From the NCBI GenBank assembly GCA_038373885.1, contig JAWZYV010010290.1, forward strand, positions 310,001-374,000: a stretch of DNA of 64,000 bases. Direction: 5' to 3'. The translations under genes and the position numbers were made by a program. The stretch is from Cheiracanthium punctorium (lineage: Eukaryota > Arthropoda > Arachnida > Araneae > Cheiracanthiidae). Positions 31,969 through 44,633 of this stretch are shown one piece after another. Within the stretch, counting starts at the first letter, position 1, and every line of letters starts with the position of its first letter. The notes under the pieces are model-generated. The model saw only the letters and a list, made by a program, of their open reading frames with translations. It searched no databases and was not told the origin of the DNA.

Positions 31969-33480
31969 GGTGCAAAAAAGCTTAAGTAACTAACGATACA
32001 GAATTGCATGAAGTATGCCATCTTATCAAAAAGCGCATGCTATGTAGCTTAAATAAATTTCTTACTGAAGGGAGAAGGGGTATCTATTGCGCCCGTGGTC
32101 GATTTATATACGAAACCAACATATACCATTAACAGCCTATCCTCAAACAACCTCCAAGTAGTTTTACGTGCGGTGTGAATTTCAAAACAATCTTTTTCAC
32201 GATCTGATCGCATCTCGCCGCGATAAAATACTTGTTATTTTACAAGTATGGTCGTTTATCCGGTGTAAAAAAAAAGTACGGCGTGGCTGTGTCCGAAAAT
32301 GAAAATTTCTTTAATTCACCAGCATGTATGTGGCTCTAGCAAATTCTTAAAAATGAAAATTGACTATAACTCAGTAATCTTCAATTTTCATATTCATCAG
32401 AACATATTGCTTTGTAATAAATCTATAAATTATTGATTCTTTAAGTTATTGGTTTCTTTCTTCAATCTTTAAGTTATTGATTTGTAAAAAATCTATAAAT
32501 TGCTTTGTAATACTAGTAGCTCCTTCAAAACTTCAAAAGTGTAGCTCTATTTTAAAATGCGGCCAGAGAAATAGCCTTGAGAAAATTTGAGGGGAGGGTT
32601 GAACTTCGAAAACCGCCTTGGCTACGGTTTTGCTGCGGCTACTCAAAAATTTAAAAAAAAAAAAAAAAAATGTTGCTTTATTTGAAAATGGCACAATTCA
32701 TAATACTGCAGAATCCCCAGTAAATGCCACTTTATACATTTTCAATGTATGACCACATGATTTAGCTTAGTAATTCATTCTTCTATCATATGATCTTCGG
32801 CAGTCAAAAGAGTAGAGGTAGTGTAGCTTGAGCGTCCCCCAGCCCCGATTGCTAACCCAAGTTCCCAGTTATATGCAACATTCTCTATATTTGTGAGAGT
32901 AAAACTCGTGACCCCCATTATTTTGTAAAAACTCGATCCTAGCAAAAGCAAAGATTTCTAAACCATTTTCATATTGTGTACTACTTATTTTTTTAATCGC
33001 TTAAATGACCCCCCTTTGAATTAAACTAGTTCAAAAACAAAGCTCAAGCGGATAGGAGGGAGGGGGGGGGGTGAGACAAATGATCCTCAACTTTGCTCCA
33101 AAATAATGTGATTTTTTAAAAATCTTTTTACTTTCTCATTTGTTTGAAAATTTAAGAACTTAGAGGTGTAGCGAGTACATAGAGGTGTAGCGTTATTGGC
33201 ATGGTGAATTTTTTTTTTTATGTTAACATTTCTTTTTAAATCAAAAAGAAACTTATATTTTCTGCTCTTAAATTCGTTATATTGCGTTTCTCTCTCTCTC
33301 ACGCGCACAGGGAAAAAAAAAAAAAAAAAAAAAAAAACTGTGGGAATTTATTTTCTACTCTTGAATACGATAATTGATCCCCAAAACCTTCAGACACTCT
33401 GCGCTTATGCCTCCTCTATTTAAGACTCTATCTTACGCGTAACTACCATCTAAGGCGCCATCTAATCCTTTATTTTAGAA
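31522..33480. other. Probable start of SLC6 intron 1
   Basis: It begins with the splice donor GTAAGT. No exon of the family is seen. It holds G-run/C-run fragments near 31780 and 33060, long T or A runs at 31938, 32650 and 33312, and a CT-rich run at 33288-33302. Confidence 0.5.
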
Positions 33481-34800
33481 AAAAAAAGACGGCGAATCTG
33501 TTAAGTTTGTTGACTAATTTAGTATTGTTGATAGAAAATCTAAGCAAAAAATAGTCAAAATAAATATAATAAACTACTTTTTGAAGAAGTGGGAAAATAG
33601 AAGACTAAAAATGACATAGAAATCGCCACTGTCTGACAAAATACTTATTTTTGAGCATATGAAGCATCACAGTTTAGAATTACTAATACCTGCATAAAAA
33701 CGGCTGTGGTCTTTCAGCTCGGTTTGAAATAAAAATTATGACTGAAAACGGGAGAATGTGTCAGGGTTGTGGATTTTACGTTTCCTTTCTCCTACCCCCT
33801 TGTTTGTGTTTTCTTAGTGTTAAAATAATATTAAGCAAAAATAACTGTAAAACATGCTATGAATGATGGGATTTAATATATGGTATGCTTGACGACTCAA
33901 AAATTATCAAGAATGTGAAAAAAAAGCTTTTTACCTCAAGGGAATGACTTGAACATTTTCCAAATAAAGATACATATAAGCATTAATCGCCGTACAGGAA
34001 AATTTTCTCGTCTTTAAATAGTGAAATAGTATTTTTTAATTGAAAAAAAAAATGTGTAACAGTTGCATTTTTATTTTTATAGTGAAAGGGATCCGAACAG
34101 TATCATACTTGTAATTCTGGTGTTGTCAGAAGTATTAAGCATTCCTTCTATTATTGAACTTATTTCCTTTACAGTGAGACCAGAATGTTTAAACAGACGA
34201 TTGTTTAAATTTATATTTACCCAAGGATTTTGGACTAACTATTGTTCACGGTATTGCTTTCTAAGCTAAACATATAGAGTATGACATCGACACCCAATTC
34301 TTTTTCATTCTCTTCTTTTTTAATAACTCCTCTTTTTGTTTGAATGGCACCAGGTCGATTGCGTTGCATGGTCCATGGTCGTGATCGATTGCATTCGGAA
34401 CGGTGCAGTGCTGCTGTAGGCGTAACTTACATCTTCCCGTGTTAATCCTTACCCCGCATTTTAACGCTGCGTTCAGTAGACTTTGTTCTCTGCTCTCTCT
34501 GTTGAATCACCTCCTTTTATTGATTGCCTTTTAAAACGAATGGAGAAGGGGAAAAATCCAGACGTTTCCTTGGCAGCAAATCCTAAAATGGAGATTTTTT
34601 GGGTAAAGCTTTTCGACTGTGTTGTTCAGATTTTAAACTGTTGCGCTGGTTCGCTTCAGGGGAAAAATCTTGCCGATAAAAATGATTTCATGGTCTTTTA
34701 TTTTTCTTACCGGAAGAACAACCGCTCACCAAGTCGAAAGTTATTTATTTTACATTGCTTTAAACCTTTTAGTTAGTGTGGTGCGAATTAGAGTCATAAC
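33481..34800. other. Non-coding, nothing recognised
   Basis: Two plus-strand frames of 68 and 97 codons (34063-34269 and 34483-34776) have no signature and AT-driven composition. No repeat was matched elsewhere in the window. Confidence 0.4.
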
Positions 34801-34814
34801 ATTAGCATGTGTTC

Positions 34815-35230
34815 AGGATCGCAACTAGGGCAGGGGGAAACGGGGCACGTGCCCTGGGTGCCGTGCTCTGGAGGCGCCAAAATTCAGGTCTGCCTCGGGT
34901 TACGTAATGTCCACTTGCGGCACTGCATGTATTTTTTAGATTTCGTTTGCATTTGAAATATATTTGTGTTTCTCTTATTTAATGCTGTACTTTGCTTTTA
35001 AATAAGAAAAATACAATCACAAATACAGTGTGTACAAGGCCGTAGCCAGAAAAAAATTTCGAGAGGAAGGGAAGATTATGTAGCGCTAAAATTAAATTTC
35101 GGGAGGGATACAATTTTTCAACTTCAATTTATCTCCAGAACCAAAGCAAATAAACTACAAATGCCTTGACTCAAATTATGGGGGGGGGGGGAATCAAACT
35201 CCCACGATTCCCACAGTCCTCTCGCCTACG
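34815..35230. repeat. Two adjacent decayed G/C-run repeats
   Basis: 34815-34930 resembles 28691-28815. 35034-35230 begins GGCCGTAGCCAG and ends CTCTCGCCTACGCC after a G-run, AT core and C-run, like the 47396 family. No target duplication was found. Confidence 0.5.
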
Positions 35231-35711
35231 CCTTTGAGTGTGCCTAAAAGTTTCCGTGCTCCAACTTAACGAACTCATTGTTCGTGATTTTTTTTAAAAT
35301 ATTTACTTTTATCGTCTGCTTACCGTGGCATCAATTCTCTAGTTTTTGCGAGAATAAAGTTCTACGTTATTTTGTTCTTCATAGTGAAGTGAATTTATCA
35401 CAGTCAGTGAATTGGCGCTGTTCCATGTGATGTATTTTGAAAATAAATCATATGAAAGATGCAAAAAAGTTCGATAAATAAATATGCAAATTGATATCCC
35501 TGTATATCGCCAGTACAGGAACTTTTAGAGGACACTTCGTGCATTTTAAATGCAAAAGAAACCTGATAAAACACTCTTGAATCTTAAAATTCCAATCGGC
35601 ATCGCTGGATTGAAAGGAAAGAGTTAAACTCGCTCCCCTATTCGTAATCAAGTTATTTATCTGTCGTATGTCGTATAAATTGAAAGTATGATATCCTTTG
35701 GTAGCCCTTAA

Positions 35712-35874
35712 CATAGGCACCGGCAGCATAAGGCAAGGAGAAGGGGGGCAATGGGCACCCCCTGGATTTTTGTATGCAGTATTTTCTCTTGCTTTTTTGC
35801 TCTTTCCAACATGGCAACCATACGTTAAAGTAGTCTTTGCCCCCCCCCCGGGAAATATTCTGCCGGCGCCCATG
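35712..35874. repeat. G/C-run MITE with CACCGGCAG ends
   Basis: ATAGGCACCGGCAGC and TTCTGCCGGCGCCCATG form inverted ends. Inside are GGGGGGCAATGGGCACCCCC and a C-run. The minus-strand frames here are translations of this repeat. Confidence 0.6.
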
Positions 35875-35879
35875 GCCCT

Positions 35880-36980
35880 TAAGGCTGTTCTTTTTGGAAA
35901 TCATGGGGCAACTTTTGGACAACGTTTTAAAAAAATTAATTGCGCCAGAGACTCGGAATTTTTTTAAAATGCCTCTTTACTAGTTGAACTGTGACAAACA
36001 GTGCCTATTGGAGGGATGAAACATTGAAGAAAAAATGTTCAATATACGGAATTTTGCATTATTTCCCTAAACAGATAACTTTTCGGCCCATTTATGAAGG
36101 CGATTTTTGTGTTTAGGCCCAAAGTACTGTCCATTCTATTATGGTGGCACTCAGTGGGCGGCCAACACTACCCCCTATAAAGGGACAGACGATTTAACGC
36201 CCAAGCCGAACCCAGAAGCAAGGCGTGACAGAATGACTCTTTTAGACACTACTGTACCCAAGTGGCAGACGAAACTAACATAGGGCATTTTATTTAGTCG
36301 AATACTATTTTGAGTGAAGGCAAACAGAAATTAAAATGTACGCGAGGAGATAATTAATATTAACTCTCCCCCTTTTAGTGGAAATAATTGCATAGGATCC
36401 CCTTTTCATATTATTTAAAATTACTTTATTAAGGGGATGAATGTAACATCAGCATGAATTAAAACCAATGCGATTTTTTGTATCGCATGAACACAAAAAC
36501 CGATCATTGTAATTGGAAGAATAATTGGACATGTTTGTGCTAATAATGAGAATAGGGATTTTAATCTATTTTTAATGGAGATTTTTTCTGGTTCAAACGT
36601 TGACTATTCTATATACAACAACAAATTTTCGACTTGATGTCGATGAGATTACAGTGAAAATCGCATTGGCAATTTACGAGATTCCCTCGTAAAGATAGAT
36701 TTTGTATTACCAGTCAATTGAAGACTGGAAATTTAACTTTAATTAATGGGGACCGTAAATATTTACGCTTAAATTCCAAAAGCATGTTAAATCATTTGGT
36801 TTGGACTGTTTAACATGGTGAAAGAAGTCAAAAACAACCCTTGCGCGAATCATTCGTCAATAATCTGAAAGGCAAAAAGGAATTTACGGATTCAAGCTTC
36901 CCCCAAACAGGTATTGCAATTACATGGGTATGCGTGCCAAAGCGTTTCTTCCGTTTTGCCACACCGAAAAGTTTGAAATA
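35880..36980. other. Non-coding, nothing recognised
   Basis: No gene, repeat family or inverted repeat of note is visible in this stretch. Confidence 0.4.
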
Positions 36981-36982
36981 AC

Positions 36983-37062
36983 TATGTATTTTTAAAGAAT
37001 GTATTTTTAAAAAGAATGTATTTTTAAAGAATGTATTAGTAAAAAAGAATGTATTTTTAAAA
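36983..37062. repeat. Tandem GAATGTATTTTTAAA repeat
   Basis: About five imperfect units of 15-20 bp (GAATGTATTTTTAAA, with variable A-runs). Confidence 0.8.
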
Positions 37063-37325
37063 AAAAAGTGGAAAAAGATGTTAATTTACCACTTTGATAT
37101 CTAAAAAAAGTTAATTTTGGTACTTTGATATCTTTGTCATCCTTGTTACAATCTGCTGTTTTTAATTCTATAACTAAATAATCAAAACGTTAATAGATTA
37201 AACTGGAATATACAGTATAAGTCCAGTATTGCACTTCTTACGCTTGTCAAAACTTTAAACAGGAACTATAGTGAAACTATTTTGTTAATCCTCACAATAT
37301 GTGGTTGTCTTACCAATACCATTAT

Positions 37326-38264
37326 TAGGGATGCATCGAATACCATATTTTGCCGAATAACGAATACCGAATACTTCGTTAAAATTTATTAAACCATTAT
37401 TAAACTTTGATTGCAATGATTAATTTAATTAGTTTTTTTCTGAAACAATATTTCATATGGTGTAAAACTTCAAAATTAAAATGCTTCAAATAATATCTAA
37501 ACTGTTAGGATGACGCGAGACGAAAAATAACGTCGCGTCTCGCAAAATGCAAAGTTGTCTCGTTCCAAAATCCTATATGTAATGTTAAAATGAGTGTCTC
37601 GTCTCGCAAAAACGTAACCTTTAGCTCGCAAAGTCGTTCGCGTCATCCTATCTGTTTCTTTATTTATATTTCACTTTTGTAAATTAGTGAAATGTTGGTA
37701 ATTTTTTACTGCATATTTTATTAAAAAATTAGCAGTTAATTGACTTTACATATTTATGAACACTTAATGTTATGAGTTTTTTTTTTTTCATGGTTACTGT
37801 TTCAAACTTAAATCAGTTAGTAATAGCAAGGTTAATGTAATGTGTCATAAGATTTAAGAAAAATTGAAAAGCAACAAAATTCAAATTTAACATCTGAGTG
37901 TTTTCTCTTACATTAAAACTAATTTCATTGTGATATTAGTTTTTTGTGTGATTGTGGAACGCTACGTTAGGGCTATCTGCCAAGGATGGGGGTGCCTTGG
38001 TAGGAGGACTTTCTAAGGGTTTCTAACGCTTATTCCCATGTGATATTAATAAGTAACAACTTGAATCAATTTAGTACTATGGTATTATACTATATCTTTC
38101 ATTCATGATATAAAAAATATGTATTTGTTTACCAATTGGTGAATACTTAAATTTGTTTACTATTCGGTTGCCGAATATTTAAGTATTCGGCCGAACCGAA
38201 TATTCGGTTTGTCTGCCGAATAGGCAGTATACCGAATACCAACCGAATATTCGGTGCATCCCTA
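37326..38264. mobile_element. 939-bp hAT MITE with exact 8-bp TSD
   Basis: The element starts TAGGGATGCATCGAATACC and ends AATATTCGGTGCATCCCTA. The flanks ACCATTAT (37318-37325 and 38265-38272) are identical. Subterminal CGAATAC/ATTCGG strings are repeated many times near both ends, as in hAT elements where the transposase binds repeated sites. There is no transposase. A SINE fragment is nested at 37940-38045. Confidence 0.92.
37940..38045 (-). repeat. SINE (family A) 3' fragment inside the hAT MITE
   Basis: The minus strand reads TAACGT.. no further; on the plus strand GTGTGATTGTGGAACGCTAC, GGCTATCTGCCAAGGATGG, then GGAGGACTTTCTAAGG and CTAACGCTTATTCCCATGTG match the tail half of the family A SINE in reverse. 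The tRNA-like head is missing (5' truncation). Confidence 0.65.
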
Positions 38265-38419
38265 ACCATTATCAAGCACAAACCACGAGATAATACAGGA
38301 AAATCTTGGTAAATTTTGAAATAGGCTTTAGATCGCTAAAATATTTTAAAATTTTGCTCCAGTTTTCTTTGTTAACATTTTTTATTTTATTAACACGTCC
38401 CTAGAGTTATGATAGAGAA

Positions 38420-38495
38420 GTGTTGTGGTTATTTTTTGATGTATTGTGGTTATTTTTTGGTGTATTGTGGTTATTTTTTGTGGTTATTTTTTGGT
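38420..38495. repeat. Tandem ~22-bp repeat
   Basis: About four units of GTGGTTATTTTTTGRTGTATT, the last shortened. Confidence 0.85.
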
Positions 38496-38499
38496 AAAA

Positions 38500-39240
38500 T
38501 TTTGCATACCCAATTATAAACGGATGAAGTAGTGGTAATAGCTCTAATTTTAACACTTCACTAATTTTGGACTAAGAACCTGGCATCCCTCCACTATCGA
38601 AAGATATTCAGAGCTAACGCACTTCAAGAGCATAAAAAGAATAATTTCTACTTCAATTAAAAAAAATAAAAGTTCTACGTTTTAGAAAAAAATGAAGTTC
38701 TAAATTAAGATCTTTTCGCGAAATTTCACATTTAGATCACCCCGTGACCTCATCTACCTTGTATCGCGCTGCAATTTTTCTTTTAAATTTGCTTCTGTCA
38801 GGTTGTCAGGTACACATCTCCCCATTTTTTCACCCGGCTTTATTTTTCTTCTCTCATGATTGAAGCATGTATGCAAAATATGTTCGGTTGAAAAGAATTT
38901 TTCTGCACTATTCATTAGGCTGTACGAAAGAATTAAATTATTTGTAGCAAATGTGAGCATATTAGACTGCTGACTTGTATTATTGACTCTGTATTTTTGT
39001 GTACTGTGAGAATTTTTTGAGTTAAAAAAAAATCTTGGCGCTGAGTATCGTTTTTGATTCGTTGATCTTTTGCAAAATTTCCAAGTTGAATCGGTTCCAC
39101 CAAAGAAAGACAGAGTAGTTTTTTTTAAATGGAAAAATGAAACTCCAATTTGTGTGTATACATACATATGCATTATAATCATCAGACGACAGCAATTGCA
39201 ATTATATATAAAGTGGGAGGGGGGGGGGAAAGGAGATTGT
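38500..39240. other. Non-coding, nothing recognised
   Basis: The 142-codon minus-strand frame (38754-39182) shows no domain, and its composition matches translated AT-rich DNA. I do not call it a gene. A G-run precedes the element that begins at 39241. Confidence 0.4.
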
Positions 39241-39887
39241 CAGGGTGTCCAAAAATTTACGCAAGATTTAAATTAAATGGAAAAGTAATTAATTTAGTGT
39301 TGGCAACCAAAAAAAAAAAGAGAATACAGTTTGACAGCGGACAGTTTGGTATTAATAAAAATGTAGCACTACACGAAAGAACAAGGCGTTTTAATTGTTG
39401 AACAATATGTAAAAAATAATGGAAGTTTGATTCATGATGATTTTGATGATGAGTGAATAAGAATGAACATGTGATTTAACGCAATTGGATTTCTTTCTAC
39501 GGTGTTATTTGATGCCAGAAGTCTATGTCAACAATATTGCATCCACCTGAGAATTGGGCACCACCATGACCGAGTGGTTAAATCCCTGAATACGGTATAT
39601 GGCTGAAATGTGAAGGTCCCGGGTTCTGGCCTATTGCCCGGAAATCGGAGGATTCAGCGCTGCACCAACGAAATTCAGCCTCATTTATGCTAAATGGCCA
39701 TGGAAAATTTCGACAAAAGAGTGCGTATGTGTCAGCAAAACAGTGCAGGTCATTTGCCCAATGTGTGCTATTCCATGCATAATCCTATCGTGTGTACTTT
39801 GTTTCTATTAAAAAAAAATACAATTTTAAAAAAAGAACTGTGTTTACCATTTAATTCAAATCTTGCCTAAAATTTGGGCCGTCCTTT
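39241..39887 (+). mobile_element. Deleted Tc1/mariner-type element with nested SINE
   Basis: The left end CAGGGTGTCCAAAAATTTAC, continuing into GCAAGATTTAAATTAAATGG, is mirrored at 39847-39887 (GGCAAGATTTGAATTAAATGG in reverse complement). Inside, KEQGVLIVEQYVKNNGSL (about 39372-39425) is the N-terminus of a transposase of this group. RVRMCQQNSAGHLPNV (39720-39767) matches its last residues. The catalytic core is deleted. A SINE fragment sits at 39558-39645. Confidence 0.7.
39558..39645 (+). repeat. SINE (family A) head fragment
   Basis: CACCATGACCGAGTGGTTAA (A-box region), GCTGAAATGTGAAGGTCCCG and GGGTTCTGGCC (B-box) are the tRNA-like head. The copy stops after CCGGAAATCGG, so the 3' part is missing. 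It is inserted in the 39241 element. Confidence 0.7.
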
Positions 39888-42800
39888 ATTAAGGCGCTTT
39901 TTAATGTAACGATGAGAAAATTTACCTTTATAATACCCTGCTAGCTCTAATACTGACAATAATTATTAAAAACACTATTAAACTAACATTTTTCTTATCT
40001 AAACAAAATTACTGTTAACAAATTTTCTTTCTTTTCTTGTGTGTATTTTAATAGGATTATTTCGTGATGAAAGTTTGTGTCTATGAAAGCTTTTAGAACT
40101 CTAGAAAGATTAATATTCTGTTAGAATAAGAAATGAAGACCTCTAAGAAGTCTGCAGCATCTCTTACAGTTTTTTTCAGATCTCAATATATATAACGTCT
40201 TGTATTTTATTTTTGGTAGAATTTAATTATAAACAAGCGAAAAAAAAAAAAAAGCTCTTGACTCACATATTCGTAACCCTATGATGATTCACGCTATAAA
40301 AACAAAATAATGAATTTTTAAAAAATATTTTAAAACTTTTTTTAAAGAATGTTTTAAAGGCGATTAATTTAATATTTTGACCTTGAAAATTTTAAATGTT
40401 CGGAAATAATAATACCTATGGTATTTCAAAATAATCTTAAAACCTTTTCCAAGTCTACATTTCTAGTCTCAGATTTTATAGAATTTGCTATTGGGGTTGC
40501 TAAAATATTTTGTATAATTTGAAATCTAACTTAAATCTGAATATTTTAAAGTTTTATCCTAATAATCTTAATTTTTATAGATCAAAGATTACCTTTATCG
40601 CATCTCTTGACGTAAATGTTAACTAGTAGCAAAAGTGCAAACAGACATTGTTTTTTTTTTTTGTGTGTGTGTGTGTGTGTAAGTGCCAGAATTATACTGT
40701 TTAATTACGCGAATCTGCGTGCGTGAGTTCTATATTCTAACTCCCACATAATTTCCCCTGACACATCTACAAATCCTTCCTCGTCTGCTTGCTGCCCTTC
40801 TCTTCAAAATATATGAACTCCGTTGTCATGGTGTTCCGTTTATTATGAAAACTATGGTCCCGCAGTTTTATGGGAGTTTCCCCACTGTCAAGTCCTTAAT
40901 ACCGCTGAGAACTGTCACAGATTGTCAAATAAAATAACGGATGTAAAAATAATGTGATTTGTCAGTATTTTCCAAAATAACTCAAGTACTTATGTTCTGT
41001 GTAGTATTTATTTAAACATTCAACTCTCATAAACACATGAACAAAATTAATGGAAATTTGTTATGCTGAGTATTATTTATCCGTCGAAATATTCCGGTTT
41101 GTCACCATCAACGAGTTGTTTTAGATAAGGTTTAGTTCGTGAGAATTAATAAGTTATTTTTTGCTCAGTTTTTACTACCCCTGAAAATGCTTCAAACTCG
41201 CTGCTGTAATTTTAAAATTTATTTAAATTCATTAAGATTAATAAAATGTAAATAGGCATAGGCGTATGGGAAAACCAAGAACATCAAGCCCCATTCCCTT
41301 CTCTCAGAAAGAAAAAAGAATAAATTTCTGAATTTATTGGGATAATGATTTTATAAAATACATTTTGACATCTTTTTTTTTATTTTAACACTTCTTTCCC
41401 TTTTTTCTTGTTTCCGCAAAGGAACAGTGGCAAAGATTCCCTTTCTGTGTCTTTTGGTGCTTCTCGACAAGGGTTTTTGAGGAATAGTCAAATATTCATC
41501 CCGGGAAGTTACAATGCGCACACAAAACGAATATATGTCTTTCCGTCTCTGCTGTTAAAGCATGAACAGGTTAACTATTCGTTAGGTACATGCCCAAACT
41601 GAATTTTTTTTTTTATAGTCGATGCGTTTGGCATCATTTATCTATCTTGCTTCAACTTTATTTAAACTCGTAACGAAGATTGGGAAAATAAAATATACAC
41701 AGTTCTCCGTCTCCCCAATAATCAGTAGGTGGTGGTGGTGACGCTTGTGGAAAATGCTCGTACGTGGTTAAACTGCTGATTTTAAGGAAACCTACTGATT
41801 TTTCAGTGGGATTCATTGATACTTGCAAAACATTAATGCGCGTGGAGGTCTGACCTTGAGGACATTGGCAGAGAAATTCGAAGGTCACATTCTATCCAGA
41901 CACGTCCAGAAAGGACTCGACTTGGAACGTGATGGAATTTTAAGTGCAGCAATTAAGAAAGGTTGGTCTCTTCTCTGTCTATAAAGATTAGTTTGACTTT
42001 CCAGAGCCATCGAGGAAAGATAAAGTGAGATTGATTTATTTTCTTAGAGAAAGAAACTTACCTTAGCTGAACTATATATTTTTCTTTCTATTGTAATTTT
42101 CTTTTGCACGCACGGAAAAGTTAAATAACAAAAAATGGCTTTTTCCTATTTCTTTTGTGATTGGAAACAGTTTGTGCCATTGAAGTTTTGGTTTAAATAA
42201 CGTGCAACTTTATCAAATTTTGCAGTCTGGAAATTACGAATTTTCGGTATGGAAAAATAATTACATACTTTCAAGACAAAAACTGTTTGTATTTGATGTT
42301 ATCTGGCTGTGTTTCTATGACACTGCTAGACATTCAAGAATTTTCTGGCGCGCGAAATGGACAATGTCAAGATCGAATGAATCATTCGATTCAGTTTAGA
42401 ATCGAAACTTTTAACTATTGCAGAGTCCATAAGAGAAAAAAAAACTTTCATTCAAAATTGGATGTGACAGTGATATGTTCAGTTAACATTGAAAGGAAAT
42501 CTTAAAATACAGATTAACGTAAAATCTCTTTCATTTCATTCTAGTATCACTAATTAAAAGCAAAATTTACCATTCAGTAATAAAGTAAAAATCTGATCAA
42601 AATAAACTTTAAACGTATTCCTTAGTATCAAAAAGTGTTATATTTATTTTTTTTATTTGGTCTCCCTTCTCCTTAGTACTTACAACTTTAAAATCCTTTT
42701 TAATCCATTTTGCCAGTTTTTTTCTGCATTTATTCAAAATAGTAAGAAGAATTGTTCGGTTGTTTTGAGTCTCGTGTACCTTTTTCTGGGTTTGGAAAGG

Positions 42801-43205
42801 TTTTTTTTATAAATACGCATCAAAAAGTAAAGTTTTATAAAATTACTGACTGGAATCTGAGACAATTTAGAAATATGGAACTGAAAATGAATTATGCGAG
42901 TTTGTGTTAATCAGAGGATTTATTAATTTTTCTTGTTCGTTTGAAATAACAAATACATCTTTCTAGTTACAAATTGTGAAGTTAGAGACTTTAATATATC
43001 TATATAAACTATTATTTAATCAGATGCTGTTTTAAAGAGAAAACTTTGTGTGTGTGTGTCGGGGGGTGGGGGTTGCTAAACAATTGAAGAAGCACTTTAT
43101 GTATTTTTTTACTATTATTTTTTCCAACTGATGCTTAATTTTTTATATGTTACAAACCGGGATTAATCGCACCCCAGTTCACACATCAGTATTGTTGAAA
43201 TACGT
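39888..43205. other. Long non-coding stretch
   Basis: It includes a (GT)n run at about 40662-40680, the short hairpin motif at 41620-41642 shared with 4292, and AT-rich sequence elsewhere. Frames at 41408-41602, 41658-41888 and 42202-42505 show no recognisable domain. No exon with SLC6 motifs was found. Confidence 0.5.
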
Positions 43206-43209
43206 TTAA

Positions 43210-44459
43210 GGGGACAGCCTACTTTTAAAATGCCCATAAAGTCGATTTTGAGATTTTTATCTCATTAAATAGCTTACTTTATTCTAAAAAGATTGATACC
43301 AACCATTTTTCTGTATGACATTTATTTGTTGAGATAAAAAGGAAAATGTAAACGCAAGTTGGGCAGCATGCTGTAGAAGCTGCAACTAAGGTTGACACTC
43401 AAAGAATAAAAGAGGGAGAATAGAAATGTACAGAATTTAATTTAGAAACTCGAAGAGCCAGAAAAACGCTCATCAGTTCTCAGTTTGAGGCAATAAAAGA
43501 AAACGAAGGCATTGTGCATGAAAGCGGAAAATTTTAAATCGAAATTTCATAAAGTGAAATAAAATCAAATTTTTATGTTGCAAAGTAAAAAAATATATAT
43601 ATATGGATATAATTATTAAAATAACTTCAAAACATGTACTTTACCAATATTAATGCCTTTATATCCTAAAAATGTATCTTTTGTTAAGGTATGTACATAT
43701 ATTTTCATATTTACAACTGTCGAGCTTTTCTTTAGACTGATGTTTCTTAAGCCATATTAAAATATATTTTGGGTTAATCATATTAAGTACTCCGTAAAAT
43801 TATTCTTAAATAGTAAATGTTTCATTAGAAAATGTTTTTAACTTTTAAAAATTAAAATTTATGTTCCAAAACAACAATTTGAACTTTAATTGGCGTTTTC
43901 TCAAAACACTGTTTTTCAAGTTTGCGCGCATGATATTTTAAAAACTATTTAAGATAGCAACTTGAAATTTTTCTCAGGCATTTATTCTAATATAATGAAC
44001 AAAATGAACTAAAATGAAATGGTTGTGTTTCATAGAAAAAAAGTTATGATTGTAAAACTATCAAAATTTTTATGGTAATTTAAATTTTCAGATTAAATGA
44101 TTTTTTAAAATTTAAATTATGAAAATAATTAAACCATTTTAGTTCAGATTGTTAATTTGAATGTCTTGTTTAATTTAGAAAAAAATTATGAGGTTCAAAG
44201 GAATTCTAATTGAGATATCTTGCGCGCAGTGGGAAAGTACCCTTGAATTTTTTTTTCCAATATTGTGTGGTAAAATAATATTTTTAAAATTATCACCTTT
44301 ATAATAAACTAAAATAATATTTTTAATCAATAGAGTAATGTCATAGTAGTTAACTGAAAAAAAAGTTATGTTTCTGCATGCATTCGTTATTTTTTTAAAA
44401 ATTATGAAAGTTGATCTAAAATTTATACATTTTCCCATTCTTAAAAGTAGGCTGTCCCC
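43210..44459. mobile_element. 1250-bp piggyBac-like element, no transposase
   Basis: TTAA flanks both ends (43206-43209 and 44460-44463). The terminal repeats are GGGGACAGCCTACTTTTAA and its complement. piggyBac elements insert at TTAA. The interior is AT-rich with no catalytic motif. It is longer than a typical MITE but has no readable gene, so it is a non-autonomous or decayed copy. End sequence differs from the 7361 family. Confidence 0.85.
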
Positions 44460-44633
44460 TTAAAACATGGCAAAGTAAATTTTTGAGAAAAGTACATTTA
44501 ATGCTATGCATGATAGTTATTCCAAATGTTCTGTCATGCAAATTACGTTATTCCTTATTCATAAGATAGTAACTAAGGGAAAAGACAATTGCATAGGCTT
44601 AGTATTTAATATTTTCGATAAACAGAAGTTTTC

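Noticed and set aside
34063..34269. Hydrophobic 68-codon frame as a further SLC6 helix exon
   Set aside because: No SLC6 motif, no acceptor/donor pair around it that keeps phase 1, and the composition fits translated AT-rich DNA.
35448..35967. Overlapping 141- and 89-codon frames
   Set aside because: They overlap the G/C-run MITE at 35712-35874 on both strands and have no domain.
38754..39182. 142-codon minus-strand frame
   Set aside because: No recognisable motif, AT-driven amino-acid use, and no splice or start context to support it.
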